From an uncultured Pelagibacteraceae bacterium (GTDB taxonomy: Bacteria > Pseudomonadota > Alphaproteobacteria > Pelagibacterales > Pelagibacteraceae): 64,000 bases of DNA. The stretch lies in assembly GCA_902623495.1 (NCBI GenBank), contig CACNTW010000005.1, forward strand, positions 1 through 64,000, given 5' to 3'. The notes beneath the pieces were generated by a model. The model made no database searches and was not told where the DNA came from. It saw nothing but the letters and a program-made list of their open reading frames with translations. Each line of letters opens with the position of its first letter. Position 1 is the stretch's first letter. Shown piece by piece: positions 1 to 7,358 of the stretch. A program made the position numbers and the translations under genes.

Positions 1-1208
1 GCCATTTATTATTTGAAGGTGTAACAGAATATGAACAGATAAAAGTTCCTAATGCTTTTTTAAAATATTTTAAACATTTTCCGCATGGTTTAGTGCTGCT
101 AGATATACGCCATGGTAAAGATCGATTTACTTATGTACCAGGTGGACTAAGACCACACAAAAAAAATATGGGAGCTGAGGTTCTGTCCTGGATTCATTTT
201 ACAGGTTTCATGAAGTACGACACAAGAACCAATGCTCTAATGAAAGAGATTTGTTTGAAAACTGCATTGTCAATAATGTTTCCCGCTACAGGACAAAGAG
301 ATATTTATATTTCTTCTATTGCTGGTGTCCTGGCTAATCATACTGATTGGACAGATGAAAAAATAAATCAATTTTGTTTTGACCTAGCTTTTAAATCTGG
401 ATCAGATAATCCATCAAGGTATGCTGACAAAGGTACTAGGGCTAGAAACGAGAAAACAAAGGCTTTTGGGATACCTAAGCTATCAGAAATACTAGAGGTT
501 ACACCTGGAGATATTTCAAAATTATTTAGTTGGGTTGGTGTCAAAGATGCGTCCTCAATGTTTACTGAGCTTGTGGTTTACAATACTGAACCAAAATCTT
601 GGAAACTTAAATTCAAAGATAAGTGGATTAATATTTGGGATACTTCTTTGTTACTTTCATACACCAAAATAAAAATTTTAATTTTAGAAAACTGTATGGA
701 AGAACCGCCAGAAGTGCTGCCTAAAGATTGGAAAACAATCAGGACTCAATTACTACAAAATGTAAAAGTTATAGATGCACCACCTGAGAGTTCTTACTAT
801 GGAATGATTGGTGGAATAATAATCGATTTCTTTCATACACGAGGTGGTAATTTCAATGATGACGAAGATGCTAGATTTAATCTTGGATCTTATGCTGGTA
901 CAGTTAAGTGGAAAGGTTATTATTGGACTAAACTTGAAAGTATTACAGAATGTTTAAAAAGAAGGAGTCAATCTTTTGAGCTTAGAAAACTGACCGCTTA
1001 TTTAAGAGAAAATCTTGATGGAGAACAGGCTAAATTAACAATTGATAAAAAGGAAATAAGAGTATGGAAATTTCCTGTAGAAACAATTGAAACTACTAAG
1101 CTAAATAATAAAGATATAAAAGGTGCTGTTAAAGCTCATGAAAAAATGCTGCAAGATAGAGAACAAAGAGAAGGTTCTCGATATGGTGAAAAAGATAGCC
1201 CTTATTAA
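1..1208 (+). CDS. Partial replication-type protein, primase-like (5' end outside window)
   Basis: The reading frame is open from the first codon at base 3, so the GTG at 93 is probably internal and about 402 residues of a longer protein are visible. The central stretch (from GQRDIY, base 291 on) reads like the C-terminal helical domain of phage and plasmid primases (PriCT type): an ATGQRD segment, a hydrophobic helix, an acidic WTDE turn and a second helix. The C-terminal third has alternating aromatic and charged residues, then a Lys/Glu-rich tail. I do not recognise a catalytic motif in the visible part; a catalytic domain would have to lie upstream. Its position in an accessory segment next to tRNA-Leu fits a replication protein of an integrated element. 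The family assignment is tentative. Confidence 0.45.
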   Translation, partial: HLLFEGVTEYEQIKVPNAFLKYFKHFPHGLVLLDIRHGKDRFTYVPGGLRPHKKNMGAEVLSWIHFTGFMKYDTRTNALMKEICLKTALSIMFPATGQRDIYISSIAGVLANHTDWTDEKINQFCFDLAFKSGSDNPSRYADKGTRARNEKTKAFGIPKLSEILEVTPGDISKLFSWVGVKDASSMFTELVVYNTEPKSWKLKFKDKWINIWDTSLLLSYTKIKILILENCMEEPPEVLPKDWKTIRTQLLQNVKVIDAPPESSYYGMIGGIIIDFFHTRGGNFNDDEDARFNLGSYAGTVKWKGYYWTKLESITECLKRRSQSFELRKLTAYLRENLDGEQAKLTIDKKEIRVWKFPVETIETTKLNNKDIKGAVKAHEKMLQDREQREGSRYGEKDSPY

Positions 1209-1539
1209 ATAGAATAAAAAAAACAAAGACAGACAGACACTATAAAAGTGATCTGGGGTTTTTATAATTTTGTTATTATTTAATAGTGAGTTAGAAGAAT
1301 CTTAGAAAGAATTTAATTCCTTTATGGGTTTTCTTTCGTCTACAAATCTTATGGTGGGGGGCGTGGAGCACCGAAAGGTGTCCCCTTACCATTTTAATTT
1401 GTACCCGCTGGTGGCTTGAAAAAGTTTTGGAGTCAACCAAGGGAGTGGGGTTTGTTACCTTTAATTACCCCAAGAAAATAAAAAAAAGTAATGTTTACTT
1501 GGATTAATAAAAATTGATCCTAAAGAATTCGAGGTAACT
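1209..1539. other. 331-base spacer with hairpins, no gene
   Basis: No protein frame of useful length is present. The middle (1351-1465) is G-rich and contains a long stem-loop, listed separately, followed by a second possible stem of GGGGT at 1446 with ACCCC at 1466. An A-rich run follows at 1472-1488. The last 40 bases lead into the next gene. Such a long structured spacer is unusual in this otherwise tightly packed genome. Confidence 0.5.
1351..1392 (+). ncRNA. Candidate structured RNA with GAAA tetraloop
   Basis: The outer strands ATGGT and ACCAT pair, GGGG pairs with CCCC, and an inner GGA-CACC pairs with GGTG-TCC around a GAAA loop. GNRA loops and nested stems are typical of folded RNA rather than chance. 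No U-run follows directly, so a simple terminator is less likely. The strand is assumed to be that of the flanking genes. I do not recognise the class. Confidence 0.35.
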
Positions 1540-2190
1540 ATGACGCCTAAAGAATATAAACAAATGGTAAAATATTTAGTTAGACCTAAAGACAATATCC
1601 CTGAAAATGTAATGAAGCTCTCAGAGCTCTATGATGACAATGATCCAAGATCCATGAATCCTGACTCAAAATCGATTCCTAAAAGCTCCATAGAGACTCG
1701 TAGAGAGTCATTGAAGAAAGTTTCCGATACCAAGGTACCCCCTAAAAAATCTATAAAGATAGCTAAATCAAAAGAAGACCTGGAAGACGAATTCGAAGTA
1801 ATTGAAATTCCAATCATGATGAAAGAGTTTGAGGATTATTTAAAACTAAATCCTGGCAGAAGTTTACAAGATTTCCTTGAAGATAATAAAAAAGAATCAC
1901 GAAGAATAAAAAAGAAATATGACGAGATTGTTCTATCTGGAGCTTTAGCAAAAATTGACAATGTGATGTCTGGAATTATGTCCATGGCTAAAGGTGGTAT
2001 TATTAAAGATCCTACTTACACCTACTATAGTGAAGGCGGTAGTAGTAAGAAACCACCAATCAAAGATCCAATTCCTATAAAGAAAATAGATATTATGGAT
2101 TACCACAAACTAGGAATGGCACTTGCGGATCTATCTGAATATGAGAGGGATTTAATAAAGGATCTCCTGGAGAAGACGCTTCCTAAGTAG
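1540..2190 (+). CDS. Phage-like protein of unknown function, 216 aa
   Basis: The ATG is preceded by a good ribosome binding site (GAGGT, 8 bases upstream). The product is strongly charged and mostly helical or disordered: a Lys-rich first third, an acidic segment near residues 85-95, and a Gly-rich stretch near 150-170 (AKGGII, EGGSS) followed by a Pro/Lys/Ile linker and a short helical tail. The opening MTPKEYKQMVKYL and the KGGI/EGG motifs resemble small proteins I associate with marine phage contigs, but I cannot name a family. No transmembrane segment or catalytic motif is seen. Its end overlaps the end of the convergent zinc-ribbon gene by 8 bases. Confidence 0.55.
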   Translation: MTPKEYKQMVKYLVRPKDNIPENVMKLSELYDDNDPRSMNPDSKSIPKSSIETRRESLKKVSDTKVPPKKSIKIAKSKEDLEDEFEVIEIPIMMKEFEDYLKLNPGRSLQDFLEDNKKESRRIKKKYDEIVLSGALAKIDNVMSGIMSMAKGGIIKDPTYTYYSEGGSSKKPPIKDPIPIKKIDIMDYHKLGMALADLSEYERDLIKDLLEKTLPK

Positions 2191-2386
2191 CTATAGCCTT
2201 TTTAGAATTCTGGACATAGCATTCTTGACATACAGGCTTTTCCGCCATTTCAAATTCTGAAAAATATATTTTCATTCTTTTTCTGACTCGTTTTTCTTGT
2301 CCGCAGAAACCGCACCTTTCGGTTTTAATTTTTTCTAAAGTTTCGGCAGTTACAGTATCCTGAGAATTTATATTATACCAAGCCAT
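2183..2386 (-). CDS. Small zinc-ribbon protein, 67 aa
   Basis: Four cysteines are arranged as two knuckles, CGFC at residues 25-28 and CQEC at 53-56, separated by a basic segment (EKRVRKRMK). This spacing is typical of a zinc ribbon or treble-clef finger that binds nucleic acid or protein. The start is the ATG at 2386. It converges on the 216-residue gene and shares its last 8 bases. The paired CxxC motifs argue that this short frame is real. The role is unknown; a phage regulatory or recruitment protein is one possibility. Confidence 0.55.
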   Translation of the reverse strand: MAWYNINSQDTVTAETLEKIKTERCGFCGQEKRVRKRMKIYFSEFEMAEKPVCQECYVQNSKKAIAT

Positions 2387-2457
2387 TGACTCTTTTATGG
2401 TACCAAAAAGTTTTCAATTGTCTTGTCTTTATACGGGTTGCTATACACCTAGAGCAG

Positions 2458-2544
2458 TAGGATCCCTTTATCTAGTATGTTGTATGTGGGTATCTTCAAA
2501 TAAATCTATTTTTGGATTTTTTTAGGATCCCTTTGGTAGGATCC
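2458..2544. repeat. Dispersed direct repeat TAGGATCCCTTT
   Basis: The 12-mer TAGGATCCCTTT occurs at 2458-2469 and 2523-2534, and its first 8 bases recur at 2537-2544. The word is G+C-richer than its surroundings. Confidence 0.6.
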
Positions 2545-2545
2545 A

Positions 2546-2576
2546 GGACGAGCGAGTCCGAAGGACGAGCGAGTCC
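2546..2576. repeat. Tandem repeat with 17-base period
   Basis: Two exact copies of the 14-mer GGACGAGCGAGTCC (2546-2559 and 2563-2576) are separated by GAA. Each copy can fold as a GGAC/GTCC hairpin with a GAGCGA loop. Its G+C content is far above the local average. Confidence 0.7.
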
Positions 2577-2673
2577 ATTATTGGCGTTTTAGTGGTGTCA
2601 CAAGTTCCTTGATTGGTGTTCCATTAATGGTAGTATTTCTGTGTGTTTATTCCCGAATAGGGTTTCAAAGTCC

Positions 2674-2698
2674 GGGGCACCTGGCAACAGAACGCCCC
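2674..2698. other. Stem-loop close to tRNA-Leu 3' end
   Basis: GGGGC (2674) pairs with GCCCC (2698), with an inner CTG/CAG stem in the loop. It lies 18 bases beyond the tRNA-Leu 3' end. No U-run follows on the minus strand, so it is not a classic terminator for the tRNA. It may help end or process the transcript or mark an integration site. Confidence 0.4.
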
Positions 2699-2716
2699 TT
2701 AATAAATATTTGTTTT

Positions 2717-2802
2717 TGGTGCGGTCAGAGAGACTCGAACTCTCATGGGCTAAGCCCACACGGCCCTCAACCGTGCCTGTCTACCAGTTTCAGCATGACC
2801 GC
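2717..2802 (-). tRNA. tRNA-Leu (anticodon GAG)
   Basis: The complement folds as a class II tRNA: acceptor strands GCGGTCA and TGACCGC, discriminator A and an encoded CCA, anticodon stem CACGG/CCGTG around a loop with GAG, a long variable arm, and a T arm containing GTTCGAGTC. The long variable arm and the anticodon make it leucine. The accessory segment begins at its 3' end. Confidence 0.95.
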
Positions 2803-2860
2803 ATGTTATGCGGCAGATTAAATGAATGACAATTCTATTTCAAGTTGATAAGTTTTTTTT

Positions 2861-3850
2861 ATGGAATTTACTAGTGAAATAAAAAAAGCAACAAGCTCAA
2901 TTTATAACAAAGTATCAAAAAAAATTCCGGAGATAGAATGGGCTACACATGCACCATATATTTATAAAATTAATAAATTAAAAAAAGAGAAGAACGCAGT
3001 AATTCTTGCTCACAATTATCAAACACCAGAAATTTATCACGGCATTTCAGATTTTTCTGCAGACTCTTTAGCTTTAGCAGTAGAGGCTGCAAAAACAAAA
3101 GCAGATATAATTGTAATGTGCGGTGTTCACTTTATGGCTGAAACTGCAAAACTAATGAGTCCTGAAAAAAAAGTTTTACTACCAGATATGAAAGCAGGCT
3201 GCTCATTATCTTCATCTATAACAGGTGACGATGTTAGAAATCTAAAAAAACAATATCCTGGTGTTCCAGTGGTCTCGTATGTAAATACATCTGCTGATGT
3301 TAAAGCCGAAACTGATGTTTGCTGTACATCTGCAAATGCAGTAAAAATTGTAGAGTCATTAGGAGTAAAAAAAGTAATATTTTTGCCTGATGATTTTTTG
3401 GCTAAATATGTGGCATCACAAACTGATATAGAAATTATTTCTTGGAAGGGAACTTGTCAAGTTCATGAACAATTCAATGATCAAGAAATTAATGATATTA
3501 GGAAAGCTAATCCAGGTATAAAAATAATAGCACATCCTGAATGTCCTCCTGATGTAATACAAGCATCTGATTTTGCAGGTTCTACAAGTGGAATGATTAA
3601 ATATGTGAGAGATAATCAACCAGAAAAAGTTATGATGGTCACAGAGTGCTCGATGAGTGACAATGTCCAAATTGATAATCCAAATGTTGAATTTATTAGA
3701 CCGTGTAATCTTTGTCCTCATATGAAAAGAATTACTTTACCTAAAATATTAGATTGTTTAGAAAATGAAACTAATGAATTAATTATGGACAATGAGACAA
3801 TACAAAAAGCAAGAAAATCTGTAGAGAGAATGGCAGAAATAGGCAGATAA
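2861..3850 (+). CDS. nadA: Quinolinate synthase NadA
   Basis: NadA condenses iminoaspartate with dihydroxyacetone phosphate to quinolinate, using a [4Fe-4S] cluster, in de novo NAD synthesis in the cytosol. The 329 residues match the usual length. Visible signatures are HNYQTPEI near residue 51, MCGVHFMAETAK at 86 with the first cluster cysteine (C87), GTCQVHE with C199, and PCNLCPHMKR near 281 with the third cluster ligand. nadC follows after 5 bases, so the two are one operon. No nadB (aspartate oxidase) lies beside them, so the iminoaspartate source is elsewhere. Confidence 0.96.
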   Translation: MEFTSEIKKATSSIYNKVSKKIPEIEWATHAPYIYKINKLKKEKNAVILAHNYQTPEIYHGISDFSADSLALAVEAAKTKADIIVMCGVHFMAETAKLMSPEKKVLLPDMKAGCSLSSSITGDDVRNLKKQYPGVPVVSYVNTSADVKAETDVCCTSANAVKIVESLGVKKVIFLPDDFLAKYVASQTDIEIISWKGTCQVHEQFNDQEINDIRKANPGIKIIAHPECPPDVIQASDFAGSTSGMIKYVRDNQPEKVMMVTECSMSDNVQIDNPNVEFIRPCNLCPHMKRITLPKILDCLENETNELIMDNETIQKARKSVERMAEIGR

Positions 3851-3855
3851 AATCT

Positions 3856-4692
3856 GTGTCTAAAATTCAATTAAGTAAAAATTTTATAAAATCTTCATGT
3901 AAATTAGCTTTGAATGAGGACTTATATCCATCAGGTGATATTACTTCAGAACTAATTAATAAAAATATTAAAAAGAAAGTTAAAATGATAAGTAACCAAA
4001 AAGGTGTATTGGGTGGTATAGAATTTGCAAAAGAAACTTTTAAATTAATTGATAAAAAAATAAAATTTAAAAATAAAAAAAAGGATGGATCTCTAATTAA
4101 AAAAGGCGAGGTAGTTGCAACTATTGATGGTAAACTAAAAAATATTTTAACTGGCGAGAGAGTAGCATTAAACTTTGTTTCTCATATTTCTGGCATAGCA
4201 ACGAAAACAAATATGTTTGTAAAAAAGGTAGGAAAAAAAACTAAAATATGCTGCACAAGAAAAACGATACCAAATCTCAGAGTAATTCAAAAATATGCTG
4301 TTAAATTAGGTGGTGGAACAAATCACAGATTTAATTTAAGTGACGAATACTTAATAAAAGATAATCATATAAGTTCTGAAAAAAATTTTGAAAATTTAAT
4401 TCAAAGAGCCATTAAAAAGAAAGGAAGAAAAAAAATAACAGTAGAGGTTGATAATTTATCTCAGTTAAAGAGAATATTGGGTCTGAAATTTGATAGAATT
4501 CTATTAGATAATATGAGTTCAAAAGATTTAAAAAAAGCAGTCAGAATATCTAGGAAATTTTATGAGACTGAAGCATCAGGTGGAATTAGCTTAAAGAATG
4601 TTAAAAATGTTTCCTCTACTGGTGTAGATAGAATTTCCATAGGATCTTTAACTCACTCAATGAATGCATTAGACTTAAAATTGGAAATATAG
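3856..4692 (+). CDS. nadC: Nicotinate-nucleotide pyrophosphorylase NadC
   Basis: NadC turns quinolinate and PRPP into nicotinate mononucleotide, the step after NadA. The 278-residue product has the family pattern: ALNEDLYPSGDITS near the N terminus, the TGERVALNF helix, CTRKTIPNLR with the substrate-binding basic residues, GGGTNHRFNLSDE, and a C-terminal EASGGIS segment followed by the SIGSLTHS phosphate-binding loop. The start is a GTG right after the nadA stop. It converges on ppdK with only 8 bases between the stops. Confidence 0.95.
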   Translation: MSKIQLSKNFIKSSCKLALNEDLYPSGDITSELINKNIKKKVKMISNQKGVLGGIEFAKETFKLIDKKIKFKNKKKDGSLIKKGEVVATIDGKLKNILTGERVALNFVSHISGIATKTNMFVKKVGKKTKICCTRKTIPNLRVIQKYAVKLGGGTNHRFNLSDEYLIKDNHISSEKNFENLIQRAIKKKGRKKITVEVDNLSQLKRILGLKFDRILLDNMSSKDLKKAVRISRKFYETEASGGISLKNVKNVSSTGVDRISIGSLTHSMNALDLKLEI

Positions 4693-4700
4693 AATTTAAT

Positions 4701-7358
4701 TTATTTTTTTAATTGAGCTTGAGCGGCAGCAAGTCTTGCAACAGGTACTCTATAAGGTGAACAGGATACATAATCTAAACCAGCGCGTGCACAAAAATCG
4801 ATACTTTTAGGATCACCTCCGTGTTCACCACATATGCCAAGTTTAATTTTTTTGTTAATTTTTCTACCTTTTTTTGTTGCCATTTCAATCAAATCCCCAA
4901 CTCCGTCGTCTATAGAAACAAATGGATCAACATCAAAAATTTTATTATCAATGTAATCATTTAAAAACTTACCACTGTCATCTCTACTAATTCCAAAAGT
5001 TGTTTGTGTTAAATCATTTGTACCAAAACTAAAGAATTCTGCATGTCTAGATATATCATCTGCTTTGATTGCAGCTCTTGGGAGCTCAATCATTGTGCCC
5101 ACTAAAAAATTTAGTTTTGTTTTAGTCTTGTTTTCAACTTCTTTTGCAACTCTAATTACTAAATCTTTCATTATTTTTATTTCTGCTTCAGTTGAAACCA
5201 AAGGTATCATGATCTCTGGAATAATAGATTTTATGTTTAGTTTTTTACATTCAACTAATGCATGAAAAATCGCAGTACACTGCATCTCATATATTTCTGG
5301 GAATGATATACCTAGTCTACATCCTCTATGACCAAGCATTGGATTTTGTTCATGAAGTTCTGTTATTCTACCCTCTAATTCAGAACTTTTGATGTTTAAA
5401 GCATTTGCTACATCGCTAATTTCTTTTTGATTTTTCGGTAAAAATTCATGAAGTGGTGGATCTAATAATCTAACTGTAACAGGTAGACCATTCATAATTT
5501 TAAAGATATCAATAAAATCCTTTTTTTGAAAAGGAAGTAGTTTCTTTAGAGCACTAGCTCTATCTTCTGTTGATTTTGATAAAATCATTTCTCTTACAGA
5601 TAAAATTCTCTCTTCATCAAAAAACATATGTTCTGTTCTACAAAGACCTATTCCTTCAGCTCCAAATTCTCTAGCAGTTTTACTATCAAGAGGTGTTTCA
5701 GAATTAGTTCTAATTTTTAGTTTTCTAAATTTGTCAGCCCAGCTCATAAGTTTAGAAAAATCTCCCGAAATTTCGGGTTTAACAGTTTTAACCTCTCCTT
5801 TTATAATTCTGCCAGTTGATCCATCAATAGTAATTAAATCGCCTTCTTTAATTTCATTATTTTTTGTTTTAAAAATTTTATTTTGGTAATCTATTTCTAT
5901 TTCGCTTGAGCCAGATACACAAGGTCTACCCATTCCTCTTGCAACTACTGCAGCATGGCTGGTCATCCCTCCTCTTGCAGTAAGAATTCCTTTAGCTGCA
6001 TGCATTCCATTGATATCTTCAGGTGATGTTTCTACTCTTACTAGGATTGTATTTTGCATCATTCCATTTAATCTTTCAGCCTCATCAGATGTAAATACTA
6101 CTTTTCCACTAGCTGCTCCTGGAGAAGCAGGAAGTCCTTTGGCTATTACTTCTAAATTCGCTGTTTCATCTAAAGTTGGATGAAGCAAAGTATCTAATGA
6201 ATTTGGTTGTACTCTAAGCACAGCCTCTTTTTTCGTGATGAGTTTTTCTCTTTCCATATCGACAGCAATTTTGACTGATGATTTTGCAGTTCTTTTTCCT
6301 GATCTAGTTTGCAACATCCATAACTTATTATTTTCGACTGTGAACTCCACATCCTGCATATCTTTATAATGTTTCTCCAACTTTATAAGAATATTTTTTA
6401 GATTTTTGTAAACTCTAGGCATTGACTCTTCCATTGAAAGAAGTGTTTCTTTTGCGTCTTTTCTAGCTTTCTTAGTTATATGTTGAGGCGTCCTTGTCCC
6501 TGCAACAACATCTTCTCCTTGAGCATTTATTAAATATTCGCCATAGATTTCATTGATTCCATTGGATGGATTACGTGTAAACACAACACCTGTCGCACAA
6601 TCAACACCCATATTACCAAAAACCATGGACTGAACATTTACTGCAGTTCCCCACTCTGAAGGTATATGATTTAATTTTCTGTAAACCTTTGCTCTGTTAC
6701 TCTCCCATGACAAAAAGACTGCACTAATTGCACCTAGTAATTGTTCATTAATATTTTGAGGAAAATTTTTTTTTGTTTTTTCTTTTACAATATTTTTAAA
6801 GTCTTTAATCAATCCATCCCAATCATCTTCATCCAAATCAGTGTCTAGCAAAACACCTTTTGTAAGTTTGTAATTTTCAATTAATTCTTCAAAATTATAA
6901 TTTTCAACACCCATAACAACATTTGCATACATTTGTATAAATCTTCTATAACTATCTTTTGCAAATCTCATATTTGATGTTTTATTTGCTAAAGCAATCA
7001 CAGTTTTGTCATTTAGTCCAAGATTTAAAATAGTATCCATCATTCCTGGCATGGATACTCTCGCGCCAGATCTTACAGATAACAACAAAGGATTTTTCAA
7101 ATCTCCAAATTTTTTACCAGAATCTTTTTCAATATTTTTTAACTCTCTATTTATTTCATTTATAATTTTAGGCTTTAATTTCTTTTTATTTTTATAAAAT
7201 AAATCACAAACTTCAGTAGAAATCGTAAATCCAGGTGGAACAGGTAAACCCATCCTTCCCATTTCTGATAAATTTGCACCTTTGCCTCCTAAAATATTTT
7301 TTGGGTTTTTTATTTTTGTTGTGTCTTTAGATTTAAAATTAAAAACTAATTTTGGCAT
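4701..7358 (-). CDS. ppdK: Pyruvate, phosphate dikinase
   Basis: PPDK interconverts pyruvate and phosphoenolpyruvate with ATP and phosphate, and can run in the glycolytic or gluconeogenic direction. The 885 residues match a full-length enzyme: an N-terminal ATP-grasp domain (GGKGANLSEM at about 24, RSGARVSMPGMMDT at 96), the swivelling phosphohistidine domain with GGMTSHAAVVARG (H468), and a C-terminal PEP-binding barrel with RTEHMFF and the catalytic GICGEHGGDP (C843). It is last in a minus-strand run behind the S49 peptidase, glyQ and glyS; the glyS stop touches the ppdK start. With the tkt-gap-pgk-aldolase block of this window it fits a mainly gluconeogenic carbon flow. Confidence 0.97.
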   Translation of the reverse strand: MPKLVFNFKSKDTTKIKNPKNILGGKGANLSEMGRMGLPVPPGFTISTEVCDLFYKNKKKLKPKIINEINRELKNIEKDSGKKFGDLKNPLLLSVRSGARVSMPGMMDTILNLGLNDKTVIALANKTSNMRFAKDSYRRFIQMYANVVMGVENYNFEELIENYKLTKGVLLDTDLDEDDWDGLIKDFKNIVKEKTKKNFPQNINEQLLGAISAVFLSWESNRAKVYRKLNHIPSEWGTAVNVQSMVFGNMGVDCATGVVFTRNPSNGINEIYGEYLINAQGEDVVAGTRTPQHITKKARKDAKETLLSMEESMPRVYKNLKNILIKLEKHYKDMQDVEFTVENNKLWMLQTRSGKRTAKSSVKIAVDMEREKLITKKEAVLRVQPNSLDTLLHPTLDETANLEVIAKGLPASPGAASGKVVFTSDEAERLNGMMQNTILVRVETSPEDINGMHAAKGILTARGGMTSHAAVVARGMGRPCVSGSSEIEIDYQNKIFKTKNNEIKEGDLITIDGSTGRIIKGEVKTVKPEISGDFSKLMSWADKFRKLKIRTNSETPLDSKTAREFGAEGIGLCRTEHMFFDEERILSVREMILSKSTEDRASALKKLLPFQKKDFIDIFKIMNGLPVTVRLLDPPLHEFLPKNQKEISDVANALNIKSSELEGRITELHEQNPMLGHRGCRLGISFPEIYEMQCTAIFHALVECKKLNIKSIIPEIMIPLVSTEAEIKIMKDLVIRVAKEVENKTKTKLNFLVGTMIELPRAAIKADDISRHAEFFSFGTNDLTQTTFGISRDDSGKFLNDYIDNKIFDVDPFVSIDDGVGDLIEMATKKGRKINKKIKLGICGEHGGDPKSIDFCARAGLDYVSCSPYRVPVARLAAAQAQLKK

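Larger units (their letters stand above)
1..2716. mobile_element. Accessory segment abutting tRNA-Leu, probably virus-derived
   Basis: This stretch lies directly on the 3' side of the minus-strand tRNA-Leu gene, the usual position of an element that integrated by recombination with a tRNA 3' end. Its three proteins are not core genes: one resembles a replication protein, one has the low-complexity KGG/EGG style seen in marine phage proteins, and one is a tiny CxxC protein. Two spacers of about 330 bases hold hairpins and repeats, unlike the compact genome to the right. SAR11 podoviruses are known to integrate at tRNA genes. No integrase and no second copy of the tRNA end is visible here, so the left boundary is outside the window and the mobile nature is inferred. 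Confidence 0.42.
2387..2716. other. 330-base spacer with repeats and hairpins
   Basis: This gene-free interval separates the zinc-ribbon gene from the 3' end of tRNA-Leu. It holds repeated TAGGATCCCTTT words, a tandem 17-base repeat, a small CCC/GGG hairpin at 2652-2662 and a larger one at 2674-2698, listed separately where useful. Short frames that can be read here run through the tRNA and are not believable genes. It could contain an attachment site, a regulatory RNA or the remains of an integration. Confidence 0.5.

Noticed and set aside
1209..1539. Hammerhead or twister ribozyme in the spacer
   Set aside because: The conserved core bases of either class could not be matched around the GAAA loop, so only a generic structured RNA is claimed.
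2609..2829. Two overlapping frames with partial similarity to host-like peptides
   Set aside because: They read through the tRNA-Leu gene and its flank, so the reading is a by-product of tRNA sequence.
5065..7197. Frames on the plus strand within ppdK
   Set aside because: Both lie opposite strongly conserved coding sequence and have the skewed Ser/Phe/Ile composition of an antisense shadow.
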